Source: Candidatus Aenigmatarchaeota archaeon
GTDB lineage: Archaea > Aenigmatarchaeota > Aenigmatarchaeia > GW2011-AR5 > JAGGXF01
Assembly (NCBI GenBank): GCA_021163205.1
Contig: JAGGXF010000016.1
Location: 1-36,668 of the forward strand
Reading direction: 5' to 3'
DNA length: 36,668 nucleotides
Numbering within the stretch: position 1 is the stretch's first letter; every line of letters begins with the position of its first letter. The notes under the pieces were generated by a model. That model was not told the DNA's origin, did no database searches, and saw nothing but the letters and a program-made list of their open reading frames with translations. The position numbers and the translations under genes were made by a program. This document shows, in pieces, positions 6,729 to 15,379 of the stretch.

Positions 6729-8560
6729 CTTTGTCTTTTCATTCTTTTCAGTTCGGTATCGAGAAGTTTCATAACCTTTTTTCCGTCTGCACGCCCATTG
6801 ATTCTGGACATAATGATCCCCATCAGTTCTTTTTTACTTTTTTCTGGACTCATTTTTACTATGTTAGATATTATTTTTCTAATTTCTCCATCTGGTAAGA
6901 TTTCGAATTCCTTTATCACGTCTTGTATTTCACCAGGTTTTGCCTTCTCAATAATCTTTGGTATCGCTTCTTTCGATACTTTTCCTTTGGCAACAAACCT
7001 GAATAATTGCTTGTAGTCGTTATTTGTCATTTTAATTTTGACACCTTTTCTTTTCAGGTCTTTCAATATCGATGTGAGGGTTGTTGCAACAAGTTTTGGG
7101 TCTATTTTAATTTCGTTTATTATCTCTTCGAACAAGTCATAGTTTCGTGAGTGGACTATCTGCCTCGCCAATTCTGCTGGCATAACCTCGCTTAGTTCTT
7201 TTTCTCGTTCTAGGAGGGTTTTTGGTAATGATTGTCTAACGCCATCGAGAAACTCTTTCGTAATTTTTATCGGTGGTATGTCTGTTTCTGGGTACAACCT
7301 GGCAGCACCGGGCATCGGTCGCAGGAACCGTGTGTTCGTTCCGTCAGTTGCACGAACCTCCCTAGGAACGCCTTTTATTGCCTGTTCTGCCCGTAAAATG
7401 ACTCTCTCGAGCGCCTTTTTAGCTATTTCTGGCTGCGCAACAACCATAACAAATGCGTCCTTTTCTTCACAGTTCAAAGCCCTTGCTATTCTCTGTTTTT
7501 CCTCTTCTGTTATTCCATAAGCAGGCAACTCGTCAGAATGTATTATGCCAGAAACCCCTGCTGTCTTTGCATGGTCAGCAAATTCAGACCCAAGACGCCT
7601 GTTTGGCTGTATTTCCTTTCCAACAAGTCCGCCAAAACCAGGCAGGCGAACACCCAGTACTATTCCATTATTCATCGCTTTTTTTAGCAAATTTGACCGT
7701 GTGTGTTCAAGCTTTGAAGAAAGCACAACAAAATCACGTGGTATTTTTTTAATGCCACGCCTTTTCAGCTCATCACTTATTTCCAAGAGATTGAGCTGAC
7801 GAAGAATCTCGTTTTCTATTATCTTTGACATCGCCCGTAAATCTTGCACGTGCTTAAGTTCGACGCGCGCACCGTGCTTTATAGAAATATTAACATCCTG
7901 CCTTATGGTTCCTATGCCGCGCTTAACGTGGCATGACCTAAGAATCATTCCTATTTTTTTCGCCACGTCCGTGGCCTGTTCAGGACTGGTTATGCTGGCA
8001 TCTGTTGCTATTTCCACTTCTGGAATTCCAAGCCTGTCTAATCTGAATGTGACAGAGGATTCATCTTCACTTATGCGCCTTCCGGCATCTTCCTCCAGAT
8101 TTATGAATGGTATTCTGACAGAGTCGATAGCGCCGCCCTTTGCTATGAGCGCTGTGCGCTGAAAGCCGGACGTGTTTGAGCCGTCTATGACAGTCTTTCG
8201 CATGACCTGTATTTCGTCCACTGGTTTTGCGCCAAGGAGCATCGCAATTTGCATGGCTATTTTTAGCGCTTCCTTGTTCATCGTATGCGGTGGCTCTTCA
8301 TCTAGCTCCACCAGGCACGTGGAGTCAGAATAAGCTTCATAAACAAATATCTTCTGTCTTGATTCTTCATACTGAGCAGCTGTGTCCTTTTCTCCGGTTT
8401 CACCGACAACTGCGTGCAGTTTTCTTTTTATGAGTATATCCGGTTTGTCGTTGCGCAGCAGTGATGGACATTCGCAGAAAAGTTTACGTGTGTCCAATTG
8501 CTGATGTATTTCTATACCAACTTTAAGCCCTATTTTCTTATAATCTATTTTGTAGTCCAT
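6725..8560 (-). CDS. gatE: Glutamyl-tRNA(Gln) amidotransferase subunit E
   Basis: GatE is the archaea-specific subunit that binds Glu-tRNA(Gln), activates the glutamyl group with ATP and receives ammonia from GatD. The start KIGLKVGIEIHQQLDTRKLFCECPS, the TVIDGSNTSGFQRTALIA segment, and GIGTIRQDVNISI are the GatB/GatE cradle-domain signatures. An inserted AspRS-like (GAD) region follows around residues 280-400, and the C-terminal helical YqeY-like tail binds tRNA. 611 residues is family length. The start is preceded by GATGGT. It lies between the UPF0248 gene and the small membrane gene in one minus-strand operon with gatD. Confidence 0.97.
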   Translation of the reverse strand: MDYKIDYKKIGLKVGIEIHQQLDTRKLFCECPSLLRNDKPDILIKRKLHAVVGETGEKDTAAQYEESRQKIFVYEAYSDSTCLVELDEEPPHTMNKEALKIAMQIAMLLGAKPVDEIQVMRKTVIDGSNTSGFQRTALIAKGGAIDSVRIPFINLEEDAGRRISEDESSVTFRLDRLGIPEVEIATDASITSPEQATDVAKKIGMILRSCHVKRGIGTIRQDVNISIKHGARVELKHVQDLRAMSKIIENEILRQLNLLEISDELKRRGIKKIPRDFVVLSSKLEHTRSNLLKKAMNNGIVLGVRLPGFGGLVGKEIQPNRRLGSEFADHAKTAGVSGIIHSDELPAYGITEEEKQRIARALNCEEKDAFVMVVAQPEIAKKALERVILRAEQAIKGVPREVRATDGTNTRFLRPMPGAARLYPETDIPPIKITKEFLDGVRQSLPKTLLEREKELSEVMPAELARQIVHSRNYDLFEEIINEIKIDPKLVATTLTSILKDLKRKGVKIKMTNNDYKQLFRFVAKGKVSKEAIPKIIEKAKPGEIQDVIKEFEILPDGEIRKIISNIVKMSPEKSKKELMGIIMSRINGRADGKKVMKLLDTELKRMKRQR

Positions 8561-8590
8561 AATACCATCTTTTTCATAGCCACTTACGTT

Positions 8591-8800
8591 TTATCTATTC
8601 CAGACAATCTTATCATTCTTCTTTATGACTCTTATTCGGTGATATGGTATGTCGCTCTTCTCGAATTCTTTAAATTTTATGAATATTATTTTATTTTCAA
8701 TTCTATCCCAGTACCCAACGATGTAGTCTTCCATACACTCTGTTTTATCCCATTTTATTTTGTTTATGATTTCATTAACGGGTATCATATTATTTCCCAT
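8591..8800 (-). CDS. UPF0248/DUF504 protein (MJ1316-type RNA cyclic end recognition domain)
   Basis: A 69-residue protein matching the DUF504 family (now named the MJ1316 RNA cyclic group end recognition domain): VNEIINKIKWD at the start, a central YIVGYWDR segment and the terminal IPYHRIRVIKKNDKIVWNR, close to the usual IPWHRI...VWDR. The domain has been proposed from comparative genomics to bind RNA ends with 2',3'-cyclic phosphates, linking it to RNA repair or tRNA splicing. It lies between gatD and gatE (48 and 30 bases away), probably co-transcribed. ATG 8800 chosen; ATG 8788 is the alternative. Role in this operon is unknown. Confidence 0.85.
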   Translation of the reverse strand: MGNNMIPVNEIINKIKWDKTECMEDYIVGYWDRIENKIIFIKFKEFEKSDIPYHRIRVIKKNDKIVWNR

Positions 8801-8848
8801 TTCTTCACATTGCCATCAGCTTGTCCCGCTAATAGCTGATAATAATTG

Positions 8849-10192
8849 TCAGTAAAGGAATGCACGGAAATCTGTCGATTTTGTTATTTCGCCGGCAATG
8901 TTCGTAAGCATGATTTTTCTTACTTCATCTAGATCCTTTGTGTGTCCAAGCACCCAACCGAGTTTTACATATGCAACTTCAGGCAACATGTCCTCGCAGG
9001 GTATCGCGCCAGCTTCATGGTAAAGTATGCGGAGATTTGTATAAACATTAGGATTCACCCGACCATAGATGGTCTGCGAGGTTACTGCAACGGCGATACC
9101 ATTCCGAATGAGATTTTTTATCTTCGGTATCCATGTTTTTATGTTCTGTGTTGGAACATGACCAAGCCCCGTGCCCTCTATAACAATGCCACGATATTTC
9201 TTTGTCGCGAAATACTCGAGCACATCCGGGTCTGACCCAGGATATACTTTTAGTAGTGCTGTTTTTTCTTCGAATTTGGTGTCAGCTACCACCTTCTCGT
9301 CGTTGTTTCTTTTTTTATGGTTTTTATTGATTATTTCTATCCGGCCATCTGACCATATCTTAGCGAGGGGTAATTCATTTATTGGTCTGAATGCGTCCCT
9401 TCGTGATGTGTGCATCTTTCTTACTTTTGTTCCTCTGTTAAGCAAGCAATAATCATCACTGCTGGAGCCGTGCATGCATATACTAACCTCAGCAATATCA
9501 GATATGGCAGCATAAGCAGAACATATGAGATTCATTGTTGTGTCAGCAGAGCCGCGATCACTGCTTCGCTGCGCGCCCACGAGCACAACCGGCTTATATA
9601 GATTCTTGAGCATGAATGACAGGGCAGCAGCTGTGTAATGAAGTGTGTCTGTCCCATGCGTTACTATAACGCCATTGTCTCCGTTGTTCATATTTTTTGC
9701 CACGGCCTTTGCTATGACATACCAATCTTTTGGTTCCATATCTTCTGACGCCTTTCTGAACGGCGATTCAATGCTTCGGAGATTCACGATATTCGCCAGT
9801 TCTGGCGCTGATTGCAATATCTCGTCAGGATCCATAAGCATGTAAACGCCACCTGTCTTGTAATCAACGCGTGATGAAATTGTTCCACCCGTTGCCACCA
9901 GCGATATGGATGGTTTTTTCTTGTCAAAAGAAAGTTTGCTTATATTTTTTGCTTTTCCAAGGTTTGCTTTGCCACCAGCTACTTTCTTGATAGACATACC
10001 TCTTTTGTACCTCAGCCCAACGTTGTAACCGTTGTCCAGCTTAATTATCAGGCAGTTTTTATCTCCTATTTCAGGTCTCGGCATGAGCAGACCTTCATAG
10101 CTTTCATCAGTAAAAGAAACAACAATACGATCACCGACAGACGCACCAGATTTTTTTATCAAATCTTCCAGAACTTTCGAATATTCTGTCAT
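8849..10192 (-). CDS. gatD: Glutamyl-tRNA(Gln) amidotransferase subunit D
   Basis: GatD is an asparaginase-like glutaminase that releases ammonia for GatE. After an N-terminal beta-barrel domain (residues 1-~85, GDRIVVSFTDESYEGLLMPR), the asparaginase core shows ATGGTISS (nucleophile Thr about 101-104), VTHGTDTLHYTAAALSF with the second catalytic Thr-Asp pair, and GAQRSSDRGSADTTMNL, a GatD-typical sequence. C-terminal EGTGLGHVP is also family-standard. 447 residues, full length. First gene of the operon gatD, UPF0248, gatE, membrane protein. A GGTG-containing sequence lies just ahead of the ATG. Confidence 0.97.
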   Translation of the reverse strand: MTEYSKVLEDLIKKSGASVGDRIVVSFTDESYEGLLMPRPEIGDKNCLIIKLDNGYNVGLRYKRGMSIKKVAGGKANLGKAKNISKLSFDKKKPSISLVATGGTISSRVDYKTGGVYMLMDPDEILQSAPELANIVNLRSIESPFRKASEDMEPKDWYVIAKAVAKNMNNGDNGVIVTHGTDTLHYTAAALSFMLKNLYKPVVLVGAQRSSDRGSADTTMNLICSAYAAISDIAEVSICMHGSSSDDYCLLNRGTKVRKMHTSRRDAFRPINELPLAKIWSDGRIEIINKNHKKRNNDEKVVADTKFEEKTALLKVYPGSDPDVLEYFATKKYRGIVIEGTGLGHVPTQNIKTWIPKIKNLIRNGIAVAVTSQTIYGRVNPNVYTNLRILYHEAGAIPCEDMLPEVAYVKLGWVLGHTKDLDEVRKIMLTNIAGEITKSTDFRAFLY

Positions 10193-10213
10193 AATTACAC
10201 CGCCAGCCCAGAT

Positions 10214-10235
10214 ATAATTAATTATAATTAATTAT
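10214..10235. repeat. 22-base perfect A/T palindrome upstream of gatD
   Basis: Bases 10214-10235 form a perfect palindrome made of two overlapping copies of ATAATTAATTAT. It sits about 22 bases before the gatD start, where the TATA box is expected, so it may be the TATA element itself (readable both ways) or a regulator site. All-A/T palindromes arise easily by chance. Confidence 0.45.
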
Positions 10236-10282
10236 TTATTAGAATAGTTATTAAAACCACCACTGCTACATAAATATTCATA

Positions 10283-10930
10283 TCACTTTAAAACGTTCAA
10301 CAGAAATCGCAAGTCCTTCTTGACAAAAATTCTATCCGCACTTTCTATGATATATCTGTCTTTCGGATTAAAAGCTATGAACAAGCCCGCCCGCTCCCCC
10401 ATCGGCACGTCTATCACAGAATCGCCGACAACCGTCACATCGCCTCTCTGAAGGTCGTTCTCTGCCATAACCTGTTCAAGATATTTTGCCTTTGCATATC
10501 TGTCTATTTGCTCGATAATCTTTCCTGTGAAAACATTTCCCTTGGTTTCTAGAATAGTCCCACATTCTATATCTATGGGGAGTTTTTCCGCAAGTATGTC
10601 CACAACAAACTCTGGTGCCGTTGTGAAGACGCCAATAAAGTATCCCCTGTTCTTGAGTTCATTCAGTGTGTGCTCCGCACCTTCTGTAATTGGGAATGTT
10701 TGTACGATGCGTCTTGCCTGTTCAATGCGTTTTCCTTTGAGCATGTTGACGATTTCATCGAACCGCCATGAAGGTTCTTCTATCTTTTTGGAATACTCCA
10801 AATAAATCTTGCTAGCCTTTCTTACGTTACCCAACTGCATTGCCAAATTTTGCAATGCGCCTGTTCTCAGGTCTAGAAGAACGCCATCAAGGTCGAAAAC
10901 AACAAGTTTCTCTATTTTTGGCTCAAGCAT
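10283..10930 (-). CDS. HAD-superfamily phosphatase, SerB-like
   Basis: A 215-residue haloacid-dehalogenase phosphohydrolase. Motif I is DLDGVLLD (residues ~14-21), motif II is FTTAP, the motif III lysine is in YAKAKYLEQV, and motif IV is GDSVIDVPMGERAG. An alpha-helical cap lies between motifs I and II, as in phosphoserine phosphatase-like (SerB/MtnX-like) enzymes. The phosphorylated substrate cannot be read from sequence; phosphoserine is only one option, and the SerB cap residues are not clear. Divergent from dph6 across only 37 bases. Confidence 0.85.
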   Translation of the reverse strand: MLEPKIEKLVVFDLDGVLLDLRTGALQNLAMQLGNVRKASKIYLEYSKKIEEPSWRFDEIVNMLKGKRIEQARRIVQTFPITEGAEHTLNELKNRGYFIGVFTTAPEFVVDILAEKLPIDIECGTILETKGNVFTGKIIEQIDRYAKAKYLEQVMAENDLQRGDVTVVGDSVIDVPMGERAGLFIAFNPKDRYIIESADRIFVKKDLRFLLNVLK

Positions 10931-10967
10931 AAATCATTATTAAACGTTTCTGTATAAATTAATTTTT
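10931..10967. promoter_or_regulatory. Compact divergent promoter between HAD phosphatase and dph6
   Basis: Only 37 bases separate two divergent ATGs. TATTAAAC (10937-10944) is placed about 25 bases before the dph6 ATG, and TTAATTTATAC (minus strand, around 10948-10958) a little over 20 bases before the HAD ATG. Both messages would be leaderless and the two pre-initiation complexes would collide, suggesting mutually exclusive firing. Confidence 0.5.
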
Positions 10968-11702
10968 ATGAACATCCTAGCATTATTTTCAGGTGGTAAG
11001 GACTCAACATATGCTGCTTACCTTGCAAAGCAACAAAGGCACAATATAAAATACCTGGTATCGTTAATATCTGAAAATCCAGACTCTTACATGTTTCACA
11101 CACCGAACATAGAACTCACAGAAAAACAGGCAAAAGCCATGAATATACCTATCATAGTAAAAAATACGAAAGGCGAGAAGGAAAAAGAGCTAATGGACTT
11201 GGAGGCTGCAATCAAAGAAGCCATAGAAAGGGATTCTTCTATATCTGGTGTTGTTTGTGGTGCCATCGCCAGCAAATATCAGCAAACCCGTGTCGCTTCA
11301 ATTACTGAAAAGTTTGGTCTTACCCTGCTATCTCCGTTGTGGAACAAAGACCCGGAAGAACTGTTAAGGAGAATGCTATGCGCCGGATTCAATATTATGA
11401 TAACTGCTGTGTCAGCCGGGGGCCTTGATGAGTCATGGCTTGGTAGGATAATCGATGATAAGGTCATAAAAGATTTGATAAGACTGAACAAAAGATATGG
11501 TATTCATCTCGCCGCCGAAGGTGGAGAATATGAAACGCTTGTTTTAGACTGTCCGCTCTTCACAAAAAGAATAAAAATTATAGACAGCGAAAAAATATGG
11601 CATGGCGATAGCGGACGTTTGGTAATAAAAAGAGTTGAGCTGGAAGACAAATATGAAAATTATCCAAACAATTCTCTTGCGCACTCTTCAACCTTCTCAT
11701 AA
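10968..11702 (+). CDS. dph6: Diphthine--ammonia ligase (diphthamide synthesis)
   Basis: It performs the last step of diphthamide formation on EF-2, ATP-dependent amidation of diphthine. The PP-loop SGGKDS is at residues 8-13, the central region MFHTPNIELTEKQAKAMNIP is Dph6-typical, and HLAAEGGEYETLVLDCPLF is the family's signature C-terminal motif. 244 residues, typical archaeal length. The last 43 bases overlap the convergent end of the deaminase gene. Together with dph5 at 28800-29537, two diphthamide genes lie in this window although far apart. Confidence 0.95.
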   Translation: MNILALFSGGKDSTYAAYLAKQQRHNIKYLVSLISENPDSYMFHTPNIELTEKQAKAMNIPIIVKNTKGEKEKELMDLEAAIKEAIERDSSISGVVCGAIASKYQQTRVASITEKFGLTLLSPLWNKDPEELLRRMLCAGFNIMITAVSAGGLDESWLGRIIDDKVIKDLIRLNKRYGIHLAAEGGEYETLVLDCPLFTKRIKIIDSEKIWHGDSGRLVIKRVELEDKYENYPNNSLAHSSTFS

Positions 11703-12934
11703 ATCTCTTTTTCGTCAATTGTGAGAATTTTTTTGTTTTGCATTATCAATTTTCCGTCTATTATAACTGTATTGACTGCCAAGCTTGGCGTTGAATAGAC
11801 CAAATCTGATATAATTCGTTCTTTGTTGTGCAGTGGGCGTAGGACAGGGTTTTTCAAGTCAAGCAAAATTATGTCTGCGTTCTTGCCCTCTTCTATTGAG
11901 CCGCTGTTTACACCGAGTGCCTTTGCCCCGTTTAGCGTGGCGAGCATTATGGTGTCGGTGGCTTTTAAGGCTGTCGTGTCTTTTATTGAGATTTTTTGGA
12001 GAAGTGAGGCCACTTTCATCTCCTCAAACATGTCTAGGTTGTTATTTGATGCAGCCCCGTCTGTTCCGAGGCAGACCTGAACCTTCTTTTTCATCATTTC
12101 GAAAACAGGAGCTATGCCTGACGCAAGCTTCATATTAGAAATAGGATTGTAAACAACGGATACTCCATTTCTTGACAGTATTTTGATTTCGTTGTTGTTC
12201 AGCCAACAGCAATGAGCAGCAACAACCCTATCAGAAAGGAAGCCAATGTCATCAAGATACTCTGCAGGTCTTTTTTCATGTTCTCTTAGACAATCTTTCA
12301 CTTCTTTTTTCGTTTCTGAAAGATGAATATGTATCCTTCTGTCATATTTTTCAGCCAAGTCTTTTATTCGTAAGAGAAAGTCCTCAGAGCATGTATATAT
12401 TGCATGCGGTCCAAACATCCATTCTATTCTCGGCTTTCCAGACCATTCTTTCATTTCTGATACTGCTTCTTTGAGCCTTTCTCCACCTCTTCCATCCGTG
12501 TCCATCAAACCGCGAGACAGGACAGCTCGAATGCCCGTTTTTTCGACAGCTTTCGCAACCTCGCTCATAAAATAATACATGTCATTGAAGCATGTTGTCC
12601 CGCTCTTAATCATTTCGATAATAGCAAGCAACGAGCCCCAATAAATATCCTTTGGTTTAAGTTTCTCTTCTACGGGAAAAATCTTTTTTTCGAGCCATTC
12701 ATGAAGCGGAGTGTCGTCGCCATATCCCCTGAACAGTGTCATAGCAGCATGCGTGTGTGCATTAATAAGCCCCGGCATGATAATAGAACCAGAGCCATCT
12801 ATTACATCCCCGGTTTTATCCAGGTCTGCTGTCGAACTGGTAATAGAATCAATAATAGAATCTTCGATAACTATGCTCTTGTTTTTCTCAATACCCTTTG
12901 GCGTGACCACGAATCGAGCGTTTTTTATTAACAT
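11660..12934 (-). CDS. 5'-deoxyadenosine / S-adenosylhomocysteine deaminase-type amidohydrolase
   Basis: A metal-dependent amidohydrolase of the MtaD/DadD group that deaminates 5'-modified adenosines (SAH, MTA, 5'-deoxyadenosine). Metal ligands: HTHAAM (about residues 60-65), HIHLSE, AHCCWLN, and GTDGAASNNNLDMF with the final Asp. The TTCFNDMYYF and FGPHAIYTCSED segments are group-typical. 424 residues. Starts 21 bases after the mscS stop; a TATA-like ATATATAAAA box inside the last codons of mscS could give it its own leaderless transcript. Salvage of 5'-deoxyadenosine would fit the radical-SAM enzyme nearby; this is inference. Confidence 0.92.
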   Translation of the reverse strand: MLIKNARFVVTPKGIEKNKSIVIEDSIIDSITSSTADLDKTGDVIDGSGSIIMPGLINAHTHAAMTLFRGYGDDTPLHEWLEKKIFPVEEKLKPKDIYWGSLLAIIEMIKSGTTCFNDMYYFMSEVAKAVEKTGIRAVLSRGLMDTDGRGGERLKEAVSEMKEWSGKPRIEWMFGPHAIYTCSEDFLLRIKDLAEKYDRRIHIHLSETKKEVKDCLREHEKRPAEYLDDIGFLSDRVVAAHCCWLNNNEIKILSRNGVSVVYNPISNMKLASGIAPVFEMMKKKVQVCLGTDGAASNNNLDMFEEMKVASLLQKISIKDTTALKATDTIMLATLNGAKALGVNSGSIEEGKNADIILLDLKNPVLRPLHNKERIISDLVYSTPSLAVNTVIIDGKLIMQNKKILTIDEKEIYEKVEECARELFG

Positions 12935-12955
12935 GTTTAGCAGCTCTTTTTACAC

Positions 12956-13999
12956 CTATTTTTTTATATATATTGTCCGTGTTGGGAATGGTATCTCTAT
13001 TCCTTCTTTCGCGAGTCTTTTGTATATTGCCGTGTTGAGTTTGTCCTTTATCGAGAAAGTGCTTGGGCTCGGTGCCCAACAGACAAGAAGAAAGTTTAGC
13101 GATGATTCGCCCATTTCCTTGAAATAAACATTAGGTTCTGGTTCGTCCAACACATCTTTACATTTCTTTGCTTCATCAAGTATTATTTCTTTTACCTTGT
13201 CAACATCAGAACCGTACGCCACGCTTACCGTGATTTTTACCTTTGTTCTCGCTTCAGGCGCATTCCAGTTTATGACACGCGAGTTGGCTATGACAGAGTT
13301 GGGTATCGATAGCTCTGTGTTGTCAAATGTTTTTATTCTTGTTGTTCGCACACCAATTTTAAGGACATGTCCCTGCTCTCCTGACTCAAGTTGTATTCTG
13401 TCACCAATCCTGAACGGCTTGTCAAAGAATATGGACATGCCACCGAAGAAATTTGCTATTGTATCCTTAGCAGCAAAAGCGATTGCGAAGCCAGCTATTC
13501 CGGCTGATGCAAGCAGAGGTGTTATGTCTATATTCCAAATTCTCAGTATGAACATAATTCCGATAAAGTAAACGAATAGTTCGGATAGATTCTCCAAGAG
13601 TGGCAGGAGATGATCATCCAAATCAGATTCGGTGCGGTCAGCGATTTTTTTACCATAATTTTCTATGAAGAGTTTCACTATTTTGGCGGCTGTGAACGAC
13701 ACGATGATAATGAGGATCGTTAGTACGGTGTTGTCTACAATCGTTGCTATTGATAGTCCCAGACCAAGATATTTTATACATGTATAGATACCTGCCAGTA
13801 TTATCGTGTAGAATACGGGCTTCCTAAGCATCGCTGCGAGCTTGTCATCAAAGTCTGTCTTGGTGCGGGACGTTATTTTTGGTAAAAAGTTTTTGAACAG
13901 ATACGATACAACCTCAGCTAGGATAAAAGAAAAAATGAGAATCAGCAGTGCCGCCACATACGTGGACTCTGGCAAATACTGAAAAAACTGTTCAAGCAT
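12956..13999 (-). CDS. mscS: Small-conductance mechanosensitive channel (MscS family)
   Basis: A 347-residue inner-membrane channel that opens on osmotic downshock. Four to five hydrophobic segments in the first ~180 residues end in the pore helix (LLASAGIAGFAIAFAAKDTIANFFGGMSIFFDKPFRIGD), with the Gly/Ala pattern typical of MscS TM3. Then comes the beta domain (GQVLKIGVRTTRIKTFDNTELSIPNS) and a C-terminal cytoplasmic domain. A TTTAAAAAA box at about 14022-14034 is 25 bases ahead of the ATG, again leaderless. Shares the strand with the deaminase directly downstream. Confidence 0.94.
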   Translation of the reverse strand: MLEQFFQYLPESTYVAALLILIFSFILAEVVSYLFKNFLPKITSRTKTDFDDKLAAMLRKPVFYTIILAGIYTCIKYLGLGLSIATIVDNTVLTILIIIVSFTAAKIVKLFIENYGKKIADRTESDLDDHLLPLLENLSELFVYFIGIMFILRIWNIDITPLLASAGIAGFAIAFAAKDTIANFFGGMSIFFDKPFRIGDRIQLESGEQGHVLKIGVRTTRIKTFDNTELSIPNSVIANSRVINWNAPEARTKVKITVSVAYGSDVDKVKEIILDEAKKCKDVLDEPEPNVYFKEMGESSLNFLLVCWAPSPSTFSIKDKLNTAIYKRLAKEGIEIPFPTRTIYIKK

Positions 14000-14335
14000 A
14001 TCTAAAACTTGAATGAAAATTTTTTAAAGCTTGACATGCCCAACCGATGCATTTACTCTGATTCACGTCTGTGCATATTAATACTGATGTTGGACCAGCC
14101 GGGCTTATTGGTATATTTGCTCTGTTTTACGTGTGCTTCTTGCTCTGCCCCATATTCGCGTGACCTGTGCTTGACCGATGTATTTGTTCTTTTTACGGCT
14201 TCGCGAGTAGCCTCAAAGCAGAACAGCCAATTATCCGATATACTTGTCCTTTTTTCAGATGGGTTTATTTATTGCCTCGACGTCTTTGATCTTTCAGATA
14301 CTAAAATCCAATCTCCTGTGTGATGGCAGAACATT
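14000..14335. other. 336-base gap without a convincing gene, holding four degenerate repeats
   Basis: It contains the mscS promoter at its left end. A plus-strand reading frame through most of it (TTG start at 14009) is Cys/Ser/Leu-rich, lacks a ribosome-binding site and runs antisense to nothing conserved, so I do not call it. The notable content is the repeat set described separately. Confidence 0.6.
14041..14261. repeat. Four imperfect ~28-base repeats spaced 60-67 bases apart
   Basis: Copies start near 14041, 14107, 14173 and 14233. Each reads approximately CCGATRTATTTGYTCT followed by TTTTACG-like bases (anchors ATTTACTCTG 14051, ATTTGCTCTG 14115, ATTTGTTCT 14182, ACTTGTCCT 14242; spacings 64, 67 and 60). 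The stretches between them are 32-39 bases and unlike each other. The geometry resembles repeat-spacer DNA, but the copies are too divergent for an active CRISPR and no cas gene is present. Spacings are not all multiples of three, so a repeat protein is unlikely. Confidence 0.5.
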
Positions 14336-14527
14336 TTATTCCTTTTTTGTTTTCTCCAGCGTTATTGCGCTTACTGGGCAATTTTTAACACATTGCTCGC
14401 ATTCCGTGCACTTGTCGGGGTTTACAACATGCGATTTTCCTTCTCTAAGTTCGAAAACTCCGACAGGACAAACAGAAACGCAAGCACCGCATCCAATACA
14501 CTTATCATGGTCAACTTTTGGTGGCAT
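14336..14527 (-). CDS. Ferredoxin with two [4Fe-4S] clusters
   Basis: A 63-residue small electron carrier with two cluster motifs: CIGCGACVSVCP (about residues 10-21) and CTECEQCVKNCP (about 40-51). Each CxxCxxC plus a remote CP from the other half coordinates a 4Fe-4S cluster. Strong Shine-Dalgarno GGAGGTTGA precedes the ATG and a TATA-like box lies around 14557-14565. Monocistronic; its partner could be the radical-SAM enzyme or others in the cell. Confidence 0.96.
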   Translation of the reverse strand: MPPKVDHDKCIGCGACVSVCPVGVFELREGKSHVVNPDKCTECEQCVKNCPVSAITLEKTKKE

Positions 14528-14659
14528 TGTTCAACCTCCTGATAAACTGTTTAATGTTTTATAATTCTTTAATAATTCTTTAAGTTTGCTAATCATTTAA
14601 ATTTTTGATTTTAAATTAATTTTGCATGCCTATTAATAAACCTTTTTGTGTCGATTCTC

Positions 14660-15307
14660 ATGACGAAAGAAATAAAAACCATTATTAAGGAGATGAAGAG
14701 ACAGGTTGGCTCTACGACTGCTACTGTGCAACACGAAGACCCATTCCATGTTCTGATAGCGACTGTCCTCAGCCAGCGCACACGGGATGAAAATACAGAA
14801 AAAGCAGCAAAATCACTCTTTAAAAAATACAACACACCAAAAAAGCTGGCTGTCGCAAAAACAAATGACATTGAAAAGCTCATCAAGCCATCGGGCTTTT
14901 ACAAAGTAAAGGCGCAAAGAATCAAGAAGATAAGCAAGATTCTTCTAGAGAAGTACGGTGGCAAAGTCCCTCGGGATGTTGAAAGCCTGCTAAAGCTTCC
15001 GGGGATCGGCCGCAAAACAGCCAACTGTGTGCTTGTTTATGCTTTTGGAACACCGAGCATACCTGTTGATACCCATGTTCACAGGATTTCAAACAGGCTT
15101 GGTCTGGTCCAAACAAAAACACCTGCACAAACAGAGGCCGAACTCATAAGAGCCGTGCCGAAAAAATACTGGCTCATTATAAACGAGCTTATGGTAAAGT
15201 TTGGGCAACGTGTTTGCAAGCCCAGAAAACCTAGATGTGATATATGTAAGCTAAAAAAGATGTGCAGATATTATCACAACACACTAGAACATCACAGGGG
15301 TTTTTAA
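14660..15307 (+). CDS. nth: Endonuclease III (DNA glycosylase/AP lyase)
   Basis: A base-excision repair enzyme removing oxidised pyrimidines and cleaving AP sites. Seen: [14 protein letters not shown] near the substrate pocket, helix-hairpin-helix [18 protein letters not shown] with the catalytic lysine, [14 protein letters not shown] with the catalytic aspartate, and the C-terminal [4Fe-4S] loop C-x6-C-x2-C-x5-C at about residues 186-202. 215 residues. ATG 14660 chosen over GTG 14648 because TATTAATAAAC (14632-14642) lies about 23 bases before it. Confidence 0.96.
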   Translation: MTKEIKTIIKEMKRQVGSTTATVQHEDPFHVLIATVLSQRTRDENTEKAAKSLFKKYNTPKKLAVAKTNDIEKLIKPSGFYKVKAQRIKKISKILLEKYGGKVPRDVESLLKLPGIGRKTANCVLVYAFGTPSIPVDTHVHRISNRLGLVQTKTPAQTEAELIRAVPKKYWLIINELMVKFGQRVCKPRKPRCDICKLKKMCRYYHNTLEHHRGF

Positions 15308-15379
15308 AGATTTCTTGTTAGTTTCTTACTAATCAATAGTTACATTTTGATATGAATAGTTTATATTCATGGTGAGCAA

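Noticed and set aside
14041-14261. Annotating the repeats as a CRISPR array
   Set aside because: Repeats differ at many positions, only four copies exist and no cas gene is in the window; kept as an unexplained repeat set.
14009-14323. A 104-codon plus-strand frame across the repeat gap
   Set aside because: It starts with TTG, has no ribosome-binding site, is Cys/Ser/Leu-rich as accidental frames are, and the repeat spacing is not a multiple of three throughout.
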